Of a stretch of 64,000 nucleotides of DNA, positions 1 to 8,660 are shown piece after piece (positions within the stretch are counted from its first letter, which is position 1; each line of letters begins with the position of its first letter). The position numbers were made by a program, and so were the translations under genes. This DNA is from Viridibacterium sp035456105 (GTDB taxonomy: Bacteria > Pseudomonadota > Gammaproteobacteria > Burkholderiales > Rhodocyclaceae). The notes below the pieces were generated by a model, which had not been told where the DNA came from, did no database searches, and saw only the letters and a program-made list of their open reading frames with translations. Location: contig DATIDV010000006.1 in the NCBI GenBank assembly GCA_035456105.1, forward strand, positions 1 to 64,000, in the 5' to 3' direction.

Positions 1-274
1 TGTCGAGGGCCTGGCGCTTGACGCCCGCGCGATCCACACCGGCGGCGTCTGGGCCGACAGCGCCAACACCCTGGCCGTGCCCGACTGGACCCGCTTCGAC
101 CTGGGCGTGCGCTATCTGTTCGAAGTGAAGGGCGCGTTGCTGACCGCGCGCGCCCGTGTCGACAATGTGGCGAACCGGAAGTACTGGGCCTCGTCCGGCG
201 GCTATCCCGACCAGGGCTATCTGGTGATCGGCACGCCGCGCACGATCAGCCTCAACCTCAGCGCCGACTTCTGA
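1..274 (+). CDS. TonB-dependent siderophore receptor, C-terminal end (partial)
   Basis: Reading from base 2, an open frame enters from outside the window and stops at 272-274. It encodes about 90 residues with typical receptor-barrel strands: a DARAIHTGG segment, then VPDWTRFDLGVRY, a VDNVANRKYW strand, and a terminal LNLSADF ending in the C-terminal phenylalanine needed for outer-membrane assembly. This matches FhuA/FhuE-type ferric siderophore receptors (family knowledge). Only the last few beta strands are here, so the ligand cannot be judged. Its TGA shares one base with the ATG of the PepSY gene, so the two are co-transcribed. Confidence 0.9.
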   Translation, partial: VEGLALDARAIHTGGVWADSANTLAVPDWTRFDLGVRYLFEVKGALLTARARVDNVANRKYWASSGGYPDQGYLVIGTPRTISLNLSADF

Positions 275-1407
275 TGCTCGGCCGGCCTGCGATCAAGACC
301 TGGGCCTGGCTGCACAAATGGAGCAGCCTGGTTTGCACCGTCTTCATGCTGCTGCTGTGCCTGACCGGCCTGCCGCTGATCTTCCATCACGAGATCGGCG
401 AGCTGCTGGGCACCGAGGCCAGGGTTGCCGACATGCCGGCCGGTACACCACGAGCCAGTCTTGATCGCGTCATGGAGGTGGCCCGGGCACGCCACCCCGG
501 CAAGGGTGGCATGTTCGTGTCGCAGGAGCCTGATGACGATCGCGTCTGGTACGTCACGTTGGGCGACACACCGACCTCGTCGACCGGACTCAAGCAGGTT
601 GCCGTCGATGCGCGCAGCGCCGGTGCACTGGCCGAGCCGCAGCTCGACGCCGGTTTCATGTACGTCATGCGCTCGCTGCACATCGATCTCTTCGCAGGAC
701 TGCCGGGCAGCTTGCTCCTCGGCTTCATGGCCCTGCTGCTGCTCATCGCGCTCGTCTCGGGCGTGGTCCTGTACGCGCCTTTCATGCGCAAGCTGGAATT
801 CGGAGAGGTACGACGGCAACGCAGCACGCGCATCAAGTGGCTGGACCTTCACAACGCCCTTGGCATCGTCACCCTCGTCTGGCTATTTGTCGTCGGCGCC
901 ACAGGCATGATCAACACCTGGGCCGACCTGATCGTCGAACACTGGCAGGCCGACCAGATGAGCGAGATGCTCGCGCCCTACAAGGGCCGGGCGGCGCTGA
1001 CAGCCCCCGGCTCGCTCGAGACCGCCGTGCAGTCCGCGCGTCGCCACGAACCCCACATGAAGATCAGTTTCATCGCCTTCCCCGGCACCAGCTTCAGCAG
1101 CCCGTATCACTATGCGGTTTTCATGCGCGGCGAAGAAGCACACACTTCGCGCCTGCTCAAACCCGTGCTGGTCGATGCCGCGAGCGGGCAGGTCACCGAC
1201 AGTCGGACCCTCCCCTGGTATCTCAACGCACTCCTGCTTTCACAACCGCTGCATTTCGGCGACTACGGTGGCCGAGCCATGCAGATCCTCTGGGCAGCGC
1301 TCGACCTGATCAGCATCATCGTGCTCGGCAGCGGCCTTTACCTCTGGATAGCCAAGGGTCGCAGCCGTGCCGGCGCAGGCAACAGACTCGCAGCGGCCTC
1401 ACCATGA
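274..1407 (+). CDS. PepSY-associated transmembrane (iron-uptake type) protein
   Basis: A 377-residue inner-membrane protein with four clear hydrophobic segments near residues 12-35, 142-166, 190-210 and 345-365 and large polar regions between them. The first helix carries HKWSS and the third begins LHNALG. These conserved histidines are typical of the PepSY_TM / PiuB family of iron-regulated membrane proteins, which are thought to reduce or release iron from imported siderophores (family knowledge; substrate inferred). It starts at the stop of the receptor gene (1-base overlap) and ends overlapping the next small gene by 4 bases (ATGA), so all three form one operon. Length is usual for the family. 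Confidence 0.85.
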   Translation: MLGRPAIKTWAWLHKWSSLVCTVFMLLLCLTGLPLIFHHEIGELLGTEARVADMPAGTPRASLDRVMEVARARHPGKGGMFVSQEPDDDRVWYVTLGDTPTSSTGLKQVAVDARSAGALAEPQLDAGFMYVMRSLHIDLFAGLPGSLLLGFMALLLLIALVSGVVLYAPFMRKLEFGEVRRQRSTRIKWLDLHNALGIVTLVWLFVVGATGMINTWADLIVEHWQADQMSEMLAPYKGRAALTAPGSLETAVQSARRHEPHMKISFIAFPGTSFSSPYHYAVFMRGEEAHTSRLLKPVLVDAASGQVTDSRTLPWYLNALLLSQPLHFGDYGGRAMQILWAALDLISIIVLGSGLYLWIAKGRSRAGAGNRLAAASP

Positions 1408-1592
1408 AGCCACCCGTCTCGACTACGAGCCTCTGGCGCTGGCCGATTGCGCTGGGCGTGCTGAGCCTGATCGGCCTGCTGGCGGCGCTGTTCGGCGATG
1501 GCGCGTGGGACCTTGCTTCCGGGCTGGCGCTGGGCCTGATCGTGGCCGTTTGCGGCTGGCTGCTCCTGGTCGCCGGCAAGCGCACCAGATGA
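1404..1592 (+). CDS. Small two-helix membrane protein (62 aa)
   Basis: The gene starts at an ATG that overlaps the PepSY stop codon by 4 bases and encodes 62 residues. Two hydrophobic segments are seen, roughly residues 14-31 and 38-57, separated by the short loop GDGAWD, with a basic end GKRTR. Nothing identifies an enzyme. Translational coupling to a PepSY protein, behind a siderophore receptor, suggests an accessory membrane subunit in iron uptake or reduction (inference). It is real rather than a shadow because the frame, the overlap and the clean hydrophobic pattern agree. Confidence 0.7.
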   Translation: MKPPVSTTSLWRWPIALGVLSLIGLLAALFGDGAWDLASGLALGLIVAVCGWLLLVAGKRTR

Positions 1593-1637
1593 ACTAGGAT
1601 GGAGCCTTCTATCCCAGCCAGGGATCAAGGAGTCCAC

Positions 1638-2288
1638 ATGAAAATCGCTGCCGCCGACGTCGTTCATCTCCTGCACGGCGCCGAGCATGCCACGCTCGCC
1701 ACGCAATCGCTGCAGATGCCCGGCTACCCGTATGCCACTGTCGTGCCTTGCGTACTGGACGAAACGCACTGCCCGATCCTCTTCATCAGCGCGCTGGCCG
1801 AGCACACGAAAAATGTGCTCGCCGAAGCACGCACCAGCCTGTCCGTCGTACACAGCGACGCGGGCAATGTGCAGGCCGCAGCGCGCCTGAGCATCGTCGG
1901 TGATTGCGAACGTTTCGAGCCGACACCGCAGCTCGTCGCCCGCTATCTGCGCTATCAACCCGACGCCGAGCAATACCTCGCACTCGACTTCATGTTCTTT
2001 CGCCTGCAGCCCAAACGCCTGCGCTACATCGGCGGACTCGGGCGCATGGGCTGGCTGGAGCGTGAGGACTGGCATGACATTCCGCGACTCGCCCTGGATG
2101 ACGAAGCCGCTTTGCTGCGGAACCTTTCAAACGAAATGCCCGCCGACACGCGCTTGCTGGGTCTGGACTGCTACGGCCTCGATTACAAGGCAAGCGGCAA
2201 ACAGCTGCGCGGCACTTTCGCGGCACCCGCCTTGTCTGCGGACGCGCTCATACAAGCTGCAACGCAGCTCGTCAAAGCACTGCGCTGA
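1638..2288 (+). CDS. HugZ-like heme/iron utilization protein, FMN-binding split barrel
   Basis: The chosen start is the ATG at 1638 because AAGGAG lies 5 bases upstream; an in-frame ATG at 1599 lacks this. The 216-residue product has an N-terminal pyridoxamine-phosphate-oxidase-like split barrel (ATLATQS, PYATVVPCVLD, FISALAEHTKN, SLSVVHSD) and a C-terminal DUF2470-like part (LGLDCYGLDYK, ..LRGTFAAP). This layout is that of HugZ/HutZ heme-utilization proteins that bind and degrade heme or act on iron complexes (family knowledge). It follows the PepSY operon by 45 bases, which supports a role in iron metabolism. Whether it binds heme here cannot be told from sequence. Confidence 0.8.
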   Translation: MKIAAADVVHLLHGAEHATLATQSLQMPGYPYATVVPCVLDETHCPILFISALAEHTKNVLAEARTSLSVVHSDAGNVQAAARLSIVGDCERFEPTPQLVARYLRYQPDAEQYLALDFMFFRLQPKRLRYIGGLGRMGWLEREDWHDIPRLALDDEAALLRNLSNEMPADTRLLGLDCYGLDYKASGKQLRGTFAAPALSADALIQAATQLVKALR

Positions 2289-2397
2289 TCGAATTGAAGT
2301 CACGACAGCCATGTCGTTGGTCCCACTGTGCACGCAAATCCGCCGCAACGGCGTGAATCGCTTTCGCATGACAAGCGCCCGCTGTTAGCATGCCGGC

Positions 2398-3834
2398 ATG
2401 GTCCTCATGCCCTATCTGCACGGCATCACCCGTGCCCGCTTTCCCTTCGGCGTAGCACTGCTCGTCCTCATCAATGCCTTCGTCTTCTTTGGCCTGCAAT
2501 CGGGCGATGAGGCGCGCTACCAGGCCATCTTCGAGCATTACGCACGCGGCGTTCTGCCGGAGATAGAGCTGCCGCTCTACGAGAGCTGGCTGCGTTCACA
2601 AAAGGAACCGCAGGACGCCGATACGCTGAAGCAGCTCGTGGCCCAGGGCAACATCACACCTGCCCTGCTGCACATGGAGAAGGACGAAGCCTTCATGCTC
2701 AAGCTGCACGCGGACGAAATCGTGACCGAGCGGCATAGTGATTTTCGCTTGTGGAAGAAGGCGCGTTCGGATCACGAAGCCGCCATGGCCGCGGTCTTCA
2801 CCAACCACTACCACTTCGACACGAAGCGCCCATCGCTGCTGACGGCCTTTACGCACCAGTTCCTGCATGGTGACTTCAGCCACATCATGGGCAACATGAT
2901 CGTGCTGATCCTGATCGCCCCCGCAGTCGAAGCGCTGATCGGCATGGGACTTTTTCTCGCCGTCTATCTGTGCAGCGGCCTGGCCGCCGTGGGCATGTTC
3001 ATGCTGCTCTCGCCCGATGCGGGCGGACTGGTCGGTGCCTCTGGCGCCATCGCCGGTGCCATGGGTGCGTTTGCCGTGCTGCTCGGCCGGAAGAAGATTC
3101 CGTTCTTCTATTCCCTCGTCGTGTATTTCGACGTGATCCGCGCACCGGCCCTGCTCGCCCTGCCGATCTGGATTGCCAACGAGCTGGCCCAGCTGTTCTG
3201 GTTCGGTGACAAACATGTCGCCTACGGCGCCCACTTCGGCGGCCTGCTGATGGGCGCCCTGCTCGCCTGGCCCCTGCGCAAGCGGGCTGCGGCAAGGCTG
3301 GCACAGGTTGTGGAAGCAGAAGCCGCCGCAAACGGGAGCAGCGAAAATCCCAACCTGCAGCGCGCCCGACGTCAGATGGCGGCGATGAGCTACGAAGAAG
3401 CGCGCAAGTCGTATGCGCTTGTTGCGCATGGCGCCAATGGCGACGAAGCGCTATTGCAGGAATGCCTCAACGTCACCGCGCTGGCACCGGCCAGCGAGGC
3501 CTATCACGCAGTCGTCGCGCAAGTCCTGCGGCTGCCGGGCTACCAGGGGAATACGCACGCCTTCGTGCTCGACACCTTCCGCAGCTACATCCAGAAGGCG
3601 CAACCCATGCCGCGCCTCCGCGTGAGCACGCTTGTGATGCTGTCGGAGCGCTTCATGCGCCAGCGCAATCTGGCGGAGCTGGAGCGCTGCGTGCGCTTGC
3701 TGCATGCCATGGCACCACGCGATCCGCGCAGTGCGGAAATGGCCAAACACGGGGCGGAGTTTCTGGCTGGAGCGGGCGAGCGCGGCAGAGCGGCGCAGCT
3801 GACCGAACTGTTTGCGAGCGCTGGACTAAAGTAG
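2398..3834 (+). CDS. Rhomboid family intramembrane serine protease with C-terminal helical/TPR-like domain
   Basis: A 478-residue protein. Residues 1-35 hold a first membrane helix, followed by an unusually long soluble segment (about 40-145). The rhomboid core follows: HQFLHGDFSH with HIMGN (His162, Asn166), the catalytic GASG (Ser215) and the partner histidine in YGAHFGG (His279). All catalytic elements are intact. Residues from about 310 on are soluble and helical, resembling TPR-type repeats (ARRQMAAMSYEEARKSY onward). It would cleave membrane proteins within the bilayer. The start at 2398 is likely; ATG 2407 is also in frame. Genomic context gives no substrate. Confidence 0.88.
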   Translation: MVLMPYLHGITRARFPFGVALLVLINAFVFFGLQSGDEARYQAIFEHYARGVLPEIELPLYESWLRSQKEPQDADTLKQLVAQGNITPALLHMEKDEAFMLKLHADEIVTERHSDFRLWKKARSDHEAAMAAVFTNHYHFDTKRPSLLTAFTHQFLHGDFSHIMGNMIVLILIAPAVEALIGMGLFLAVYLCSGLAAVGMFMLLSPDAGGLVGASGAIAGAMGAFAVLLGRKKIPFFYSLVVYFDVIRAPALLALPIWIANELAQLFWFGDKHVAYGAHFGGLLMGALLAWPLRKRAAARLAQVVEAEAAANGSSENPNLQRARRQMAAMSYEEARKSYALVAHGANGDEALLQECLNVTALAPASEAYHAVVAQVLRLPGYQGNTHAFVLDTFRSYIQKAQPMPRLRVSTLVMLSERFMRQRNLAELERCVRLLHAMAPRDPRSAEMAKHGAEFLAGAGERGRAAQLTELFASAGLK

Positions 3835-3902
3835 AAACTCGCGCCGGCTGGCCGGGAAACTGCGGGCTCAAGCGCCCGAAGTTTTCCGATTCAATCGTCG
3901 AC

Positions 3903-5351
3903 TCAGCCTGCCGCCACCGGTCCGTTTGCCATCCGTGCCAGCACATCGCGGAAGCGTTGCGCCTCCCCGGCCTTCGGATGCGTCGCATGAGCTTCGCATA
4001 CGCGTGAGAAATAGCCGTCTGCCTTCGCATCGTCGCGCAGGTCTTCGCAGAGAATCCGTCCGCTGAGGAATAGCGCTTCGGGCAGCAAGGCACTGCGCGC
4101 CCACTTCTGCTCGAAGCCGGCGAGCAGCATCAAGGCGAGCTTGGGCAGGCGTTCACTGCGCGCAATCTCGGCCATGGTCAGTATGTGTTCGGCCTGCTCC
4201 GGCAGATACAGCGGCTGGCGTTCCAGCATGCGCCGCAGGACCTCCAGCGCGTTGTGCTTCTTGCCCTGGCGCAGCAACAGGGGCAGGAGGCGATTGGTCT
4301 GGCTCACCAGGCGATCGTCCTTGCCCGCAAGGTGCAGCAGCTTGTGATAGCGCTCCTGCGCCGGCACGTTCTCGGCGTCGAGACGCTGTGCTTCATAGGC
4401 AATATCGAGCGCCTGCTCGACCTTGCCCGCAGCCACCAGCGCGGCGATCTGCTGCGCGTCCGGATCGGCATCGGGCCCTGCGCCACGACGTGCCGTCTCG
4501 GGCTCGTCATCGACCTCGAGGCCCAGCTTGGCGTGGTACTGGTAGGCCACGTAGCCCAGCATGTTGAAAGCGATCAGGGTGAAGTACATGGCCACGGCAC
4601 TGATCAGGAACACGGTGGCCGCAAAACGTGGCTTGAGTCGCTGCAGCTCGGCAGAGAATGCCTGCATCATTTCAGTCACATCGTCCGCGTCGGCCTGCGA
4701 AGCAATCTCGCGCGCTGCGCCCTGGATCTCGACCCAGCGCTCGATGAGCGGCTTGAGCACGGAGCCAAGCATCTTGGCGGTCAGAAAACCTTCAGCCGTA
4801 GACAGCGAAAACAGGAACAGGCACAGCAGGAAATAGGGCTTGCCGATGGCCGCCATGACACTCAGCGAGGCCATGGGGTTGAGCCCTGCGAACAGGCTAC
4901 GGCTGACGACCAGCACGATGATGGCAGCCGGCGTCACCAGGGACACCAGCATATTGGCGCCGATGGCCACATTGCCGCCGAACATCGCGGCCAGCACGCC
5001 AACGACGAGACCGGAAACGAGGAACAGGGCGAATATCTTGAACGGCATGTAAGCCAGCGACTCGTCGCTGAACTGCGAGTACTGGCGTGGCGCAAGGTGC
5101 CCGAGCGAGGTTTCGGACAGCACCCGGCTACCGAAACGCAGGAAGCCGATCCACGCAAGCAGGCTGAGGCCGAGGACGGCGACCACCATCATTGGCGGCG
5201 TCATGGCAAACACGCCAAGAGCGGGCAGGATGCAGAACAGCGCGATGCGGGCCAGCATGGCCACATGCAGCGGAAACAGGAAAAACAGCGGAACGCGATT
5301 CCAGAACGGAACGATGGCGCGCTGGGCCGACTGCGCGGTACTTGAACTCAT
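3903..5351 (-). CDS. Polytopic membrane protein with cytoplasmic tetratricopeptide-like tail
   Basis: A 482-residue protein. The N-terminal 260 residues contain five to six hydrophobic segments (for example near 22-50, 52-72, 110-125, 132-150, 170-190, 243-268). The C-terminal half is soluble, helical and repeat-like (QQIAALVAAGKVEQALDIAYEAQR, LLPLLLRQGKKHNALEVLRRML), with alternating small and large residues as in TPR solenoids. I recognise no catalytic motif. The gene is convergent with the rhomboid gene, which also carries a helical tail, and it stands alone. A scaffolding or envelope role is possible but unproven. Confidence 0.75.
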   Translation of the reverse strand: MSSSTAQSAQRAIVPFWNRVPLFFLFPLHVAMLARIALFCILPALGVFAMTPPMMVVAVLGLSLLAWIGFLRFGSRVLSETSLGHLAPRQYSQFSDESLAYMPFKIFALFLVSGLVVGVLAAMFGGNVAIGANMLVSLVTPAAIIVLVVSRSLFAGLNPMASLSVMAAIGKPYFLLCLFLFSLSTAEGFLTAKMLGSVLKPLIERWVEIQGAAREIASQADADDVTEMMQAFSAELQRLKPRFAATVFLISAVAMYFTLIAFNMLGYVAYQYHAKLGLEVDDEPETARRGAGPDADPDAQQIAALVAAGKVEQALDIAYEAQRLDAENVPAQERYHKLLHLAGKDDRLVSQTNRLLPLLLRQGKKHNALEVLRRMLERQPLYLPEQAEHILTMAEIARSERLPKLALMLLAGFEQKWARSALLPEALFLSGRILCEDLRDDAKADGYFSRVCEAHATHPKAGEAQRFRDVLARMANGPVAAG

Positions 5352-5471
5352 TTCAATCCCCCGACGAATCCCCGCTTTATGAAGGTGCGGGGTGACTGGA
5401 TTATGACGCCGAGCCGGGCCGGTGGCGACCCCTCTGCCCGCAAGGGTCTTTCCGTATTCAGATTCCCCTTC

Positions 5472-6179
5472 TCAGAAGGCCATCTTGGTCCCTATGGTGA
5501 GCAACTTTGCGTGCGAGCTGCCGGTTTGCGCGCCATACGAAGCGTCGACGAAGAAACGGTCCTCCTTCACCACCCAGCGCGCCGCGACCTGCACCCAGGC
5601 CGGTTCGTGGTCCGTACCGAAGGTCTCGACGCCCAGATCGACCGGGCCGATCGCACCGGTGCGCTCGGCGGCCAGCGCCCACGTCGTGGCGTTCGTAGCA
5701 TCGACACGCGAACGTGCCCAGCCAAGATTGGCGTGAAACAGCCATTGCCTGACCGGCACCGTCACCACGCCATTGATCACGGCATTGTCGTAGCGGAAAC
5801 TCTCGCCGGGTGCGCGCGTACGATCGACGCCGTAGGCGACGGCAATGCCATACGCATCATCGGTGAGTTCCTTGAGGCCCGTCTTGCCGACAAGGGCGTA
5901 CTGACCACTGCTCTTGCTTGCATCGAAGTCGGCGTTGTACTGCCGCGAATAGTCGACGCCGAGTCCGATCTGCGTATTAAGACCGATGCCCACGCTGGGC
6001 TGCACGTGGAAGCCCGTCAGGGTCGGGGTATCGCGCTCGGTCTGGCGTCGATAGAAAGCTTCCACCTCGACACCGCCCTTCTTGATGAAACTGGCATCGT
6101 CGGTCACAAGGGGACGGCCGGCAAAGGCCGCGGCGCTCATCGTCAGCAGCAAGGCGGCGCTGCACATTCTGGTTTTCAT
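5472..6179 (-). CDS. Outer-membrane beta-barrel protein of the Phenol_MetA_deg-like type
   Basis: The start at 6179 gives a clean signal peptide (MKTRMCSAALLLTMSAAAFA) and a 235-residue product; a longer frame upstream lacks a signal. The mature start GRPLVTDDA is typical of proteins annotated as MetA-pathway/putative transporter outer-membrane barrels. The rest is made of alternating hydrophobic strands (GVEVEAFYRR, IGLGVDYSRQY, VQVAARWVV, FFVDASYGAQ) ending in LTIGTKMAF with a terminal phenylalanine. It is likely a small outer-membrane barrel. The substrate is unknown, and the historical phenol-degradation label should not be read as function. Confidence 0.72.
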   Translation of the reverse strand: MKTRMCSAALLLTMSAAAFAGRPLVTDDASFIKKGGVEVEAFYRRQTERDTPTLTGFHVQPSVGIGLNTQIGLGVDYSRQYNADFDASKSSGQYALVGKTGLKELTDDAYGIAVAYGVDRTRAPGESFRYDNAVINGVVTVPVRQWLFHANLGWARSRVDATNATTWALAAERTGAIGPVDLGVETFGTDHEPAWVQVAARWVVKEDRFFVDASYGAQTGSSHAKLLTIGTKMAF

Positions 6180-6373
6180 TATTCTGTTCCCCGGACAAGG
6201 CGACTCCTGCTCTAGGGCAGGGACTGAGGCCGACTTGAAACAGGCAAGAATAAGTGCCCCGAGCGCTATCGCATATGCGCTTTGACAAAAAGCTTGTGAC
6301 GAATGCGGGAATGCCATCTCCTCCCGGAGCAGCTGCATCTATGAATCTGTTTACGATCGCTGAAAAAAACCAT

Positions 6374-6401
6374 CGTCATCCCGCCGAAAGCCGGGATGAC
6401 G
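6374..6401. repeat. Single hairpin of the CGTCATCCCGG repeat family
   Basis: A 28-bp inverted repeat (CGTCATCCC...GGGATGACG) in the gap between the outer-membrane protein gene and the DUF2218 gene. The same core occurs as paired copies at 10813-10882 and 23401-23472. The rest of the 6180-6475 gap holds no gene that I can support. Confidence 0.75.
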
Positions 6402-6475
6402 AGCTTCTTTGCAAGGACTGAAGACAATACCGACCCTATTGCACGAATTGAATTGCCGGAGATCGTAGACAGCAT

Positions 6476-6784
6476 CTAAGGGGCTGCAGGCACCGTTTCC
6501 CAGGGCAAGGCCATCTCCCTGTCACGCATGAAGCGCTGGATGTGGTCTTCCAGTACGTAGTGCATGCGACCGATCTCTTTTTCGTCGGCGCCTTCGATGC
6601 GGATGTGCAGGATCTTCGCCTCGGCTTCAGCCGTGAAGATGCACAGGCCCGGCTGGAAGTCGACACGGCCGATATGCTCGTCGAATTCCGCCGGCACCTT
6701 GTGGCGGAAATGCTTGCACAGCTTCAGGATCATGCGCCCCGGCAATTCGGTGGCGATGCGTGCTTCCTGAACGATCATATTCAT
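6476..6784 (-). CDS. DUF2218 family protein
   Basis: A 102-residue protein starting at an ATG that overlaps the stop codon of the ABC ATPase gene by 4 bases, so it is translationally coupled and is the last gene of the siderophore-uptake operon. The sequence ARIATELPGRMILKLCKHF, HKVPAEFDEHIGRVDF and the repeated acidic end match DUF2218, a small soluble family often found beside ferric siderophore transporters (family knowledge). The conserved CKHF..H and D/E-rich pattern may bind metal or a catechol (inference). No membrane segment or signal is seen. Confidence 0.82.
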   Translation of the reverse strand: MNMIVQEARIATELPGRMILKLCKHFRHKVPAEFDEHIGRVDFQPGLCIFTAEAEAKILHIRIEGADEKEIGRMHYVLEDHIQRFMRDREMALPWETVPAAP

Positions 6785-7584
6785 GACTCTCCTCGATTGA
6801 TTCGCGACAGCGCGCGGTCGACCAGCACGATGGTGCTGCCGTTCGAACATTGCTCGACGCGTCCTTCTATTCCATAGGCATCCGACAGCACCTGCGCATT
6901 CATCGCCTCATGCGGACTGCCATCCGCCAGCACCCGTCCTTCCGCCAGCACCACGACGTGATCGCAAAAGCGCAACGCAAGATTCAGGTCGTGGATCGCC
7001 AGCATGGCGATGGCGCCGGTCTCGTGCGTCAGCGCGCGCACCACGTCGAAGACTTCCAGCTGCCAGCGCGGATCGAGCGCACTGGTCGGCTCGTCGAGCA
7101 ACATGAGGCGTGGCTGGCGCACGACGAGCTGCGCGAGCCCGACCATCTGGCGCTGCCCACCCGACAGTTCGCTGAGCTTGCGCACGGCCAGCGCACGCAA
7201 CCCCAGTTGCGCGAAGACCTTCTCCAACTGCGCTTCGGTTTCGGCTTGCGACAACTCCGGCCGCGTCGCACGGCTGGCCGCCATCACCGCTTCCCACGCG
7301 TACAGCGAACCGCCCGAGGGCAGCGACTGCGGCATGTAGCCGATCATGCGTTTGCGCGTGCCCGCATCCAGGCCGAGCAGATCGATGCCGTCGAGTTCAG
7401 CCTTGCCACTGAGAGCGGGAAGTTGCCCGGCGATGGTCCGCAGCAGGGTGGACTTGCCCGAAGCATTGGCGCCGACGAGTGCCACCACGCTGCCGGGGTT
7501 GATGGGCGCCAGGCTCACATTGCCCAGCACGGCGCGGCGGCGATAACCCGCGCTCAAGCCCTTGATCTCCAGACCCCAGCTCAC
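6781..7584 (-). CDS. Ferric siderophore ABC transporter, ATP-binding protein (FepC/FecE-like)
   Basis: The start is GTG at 7584, overlapping the permease stop by 4 bases (GTGA). A much longer upstream frame is only a shadow of the permease. The 267-residue protein has all ABC motifs: Walker A GANASGKST, Q-loop region GYMPQSL, signature LSGGQRQ, Walker B LMLLDEPTSALD and the switch histidine in LAIHDLNLAL. It energises import of the ferric siderophore through the FecCD-type permease upstream. Coupling by overlap on both sides fixes it in the operon receptor - hydrolase - binding protein - permease - ATPase - DUF2218. Confidence 0.94.
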   Translation of the reverse strand: MSWGLEIKGLSAGYRRRAVLGNVSLAPINPGSVVALVGANASGKSTLLRTIAGQLPALSGKAELDGIDLLGLDAGTRKRMIGYMPQSLPSGGSLYAWEAVMAASRATRPELSQAETEAQLEKVFAQLGLRALAVRKLSELSGGQRQMVGLAQLVVRQPRLMLLDEPTSALDPRWQLEVFDVVRALTHETGAIAMLAIHDLNLALRFCDHVVVLAEGRVLADGSPHEAMNAQVLSDAYGIEGRVEQCSNGSTIVLVDRALSRINRGES

Positions 7585-8660
7585 AGACTGCGCCTCTGCA
7601 TGAGGATCAGGCCGATGAACAGCGGCACGCCCACCAGCGCCGTGACGATGCCCACCGGCAATACGAGGCCGGGCACCATGCTCTTGCTGGCGATGGACGA
7701 CAGCGACAACACCACGGCCCCCGCCAACGCCGCGCCCGGCAGATAGAAACGATGGTCCTCGCCCAGTGCGAGACGCGCGAGATGCGGCGCGACGAGACCG
7801 ATGAAACCGATGGCGCCGACGAAGGCCACCGCCACCGCCGCCAGCAGGCTGGCACGCAGCAAGGTGACGAGACGCAGGCGTTCGACGGCAATGCCCAGCG
7901 CACGCGCCTGCTCTTCGCCCGCGCACAGCGCCGTCATCGCCCACGCGCCACGCAAGGACCAGGGCAGGCAGATGCCCAGCACGACGGCGATGATGGACAG
8001 CTTGTGCCAGTCGGCGCGCGCCAGCGAACCCATCTGCCAGAAGACGATCTGCTGCAGCGAACCCGCCTCGGCAATGAACTCGACCACCGACACCAGCGCA
8101 TTGATGGCAAACGACAGGGCGATACCGAACAACACGATGGCACCGGACGAGCCGCCGAAGGCGCGCGCCAGGGCCTGCACCAGCAGCGAGCAGGCCGCGG
8201 CGAAAATGAAGGCGCCGAAGGTGACGGCATAGTTGCTGCCGATGCCCGCGGCAGTAATCTTCTGGTCGAACACCACGACCAGCGCAGCACCCAGCGTCGC
8301 CGCCGCCGTGACGCCTAGGGTCATCGGGCTGGCGAGTGGATTGCCCAATGCCGTCTGCATTTCTGCACCAGCCAGGCCGAGCGACGCGCCGACGAATACC
8401 GCCATCAGCGCGAAGGGTAAGCGGATGTCCCACAGGATGACGCGCTGCCCCTCTTCCAGTGTCGCCGGATCGAGCAAGCCATTGACGATCTGCGCCAGCG
8501 GCAAACCGGCCGGCCCGTTGGCGATGTCGTAGAGCAACGAGGCGACGAGCACCGCGCATAGCGCGACGAGCACCAGCACACGCCGCGCACGGATGCGCGC
8601 ATACGCCGCGACCAGCGTGCCCGTCACATGCGCGGGAGGGGTGGTTGCAGCAGCGTTCAA
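7581..8660 (-). CDS. Ferric siderophore ABC transporter permease (FecCD family)
   Basis: A 359-residue inner-membrane protein with about nine to ten hydrophobic helices. Family marks are DIRLPFALMAVFVGASLGLAGAEMQ near residues 78-102, GNPLASPMTLGV, and the C-terminal coupling region FVGAIGFIGLVAPHLAR. Only one permease gene is present, so the channel is probably a homodimer, unlike FepD/FepG. It overlaps the binding-protein gene upstream by 4 bases and the ATPase downstream by 4 bases. It moves the ferric siderophore from periplasm to cytoplasm. Confidence 0.94.
   Translation of the reverse strand: MNAAATTPPAHVTGTLVAAYARIRARRVLVLVALCAVLVASLLYDIANGPAGLPLAQIVNGLLDPATLEEGQRVILWDIRLPFALMAVFVGASLGLAGAEMQTALGNPLASPMTLGVTAAATLGAALVVVFDQKITAAGIGSNYAVTFGAFIFAAACSLLVQALARAFGGSSGAIVLFGIALSFAINALVSVVEFIAEAGSLQQIVFWQMGSLARADWHKLSIIAVVLGICLPWSLRGAWAMTALCAGEEQARALGIAVERLRLVTLLRASLLAAVAVAFVGAIGFIGLVAPHLARLALGEDHRFYLPGAALAGAVVLSLSSIASKSMVPGLVLPVGIVTALVGVPLFIGLILMQRRSL

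Noticed and set aside
4185..5345. 386-residue plus-strand frame opposite the membrane/TPR gene
   Set aside because: Its Gln/His/Arg-rich composition is typical of antisense translation of hydrophobic segments.
7585..8559. N-terminal extension of the ABC ATPase frame
   Set aside because: It overlaps the permease gene in another frame; GTG 7584 at the permease stop is the sensible start.
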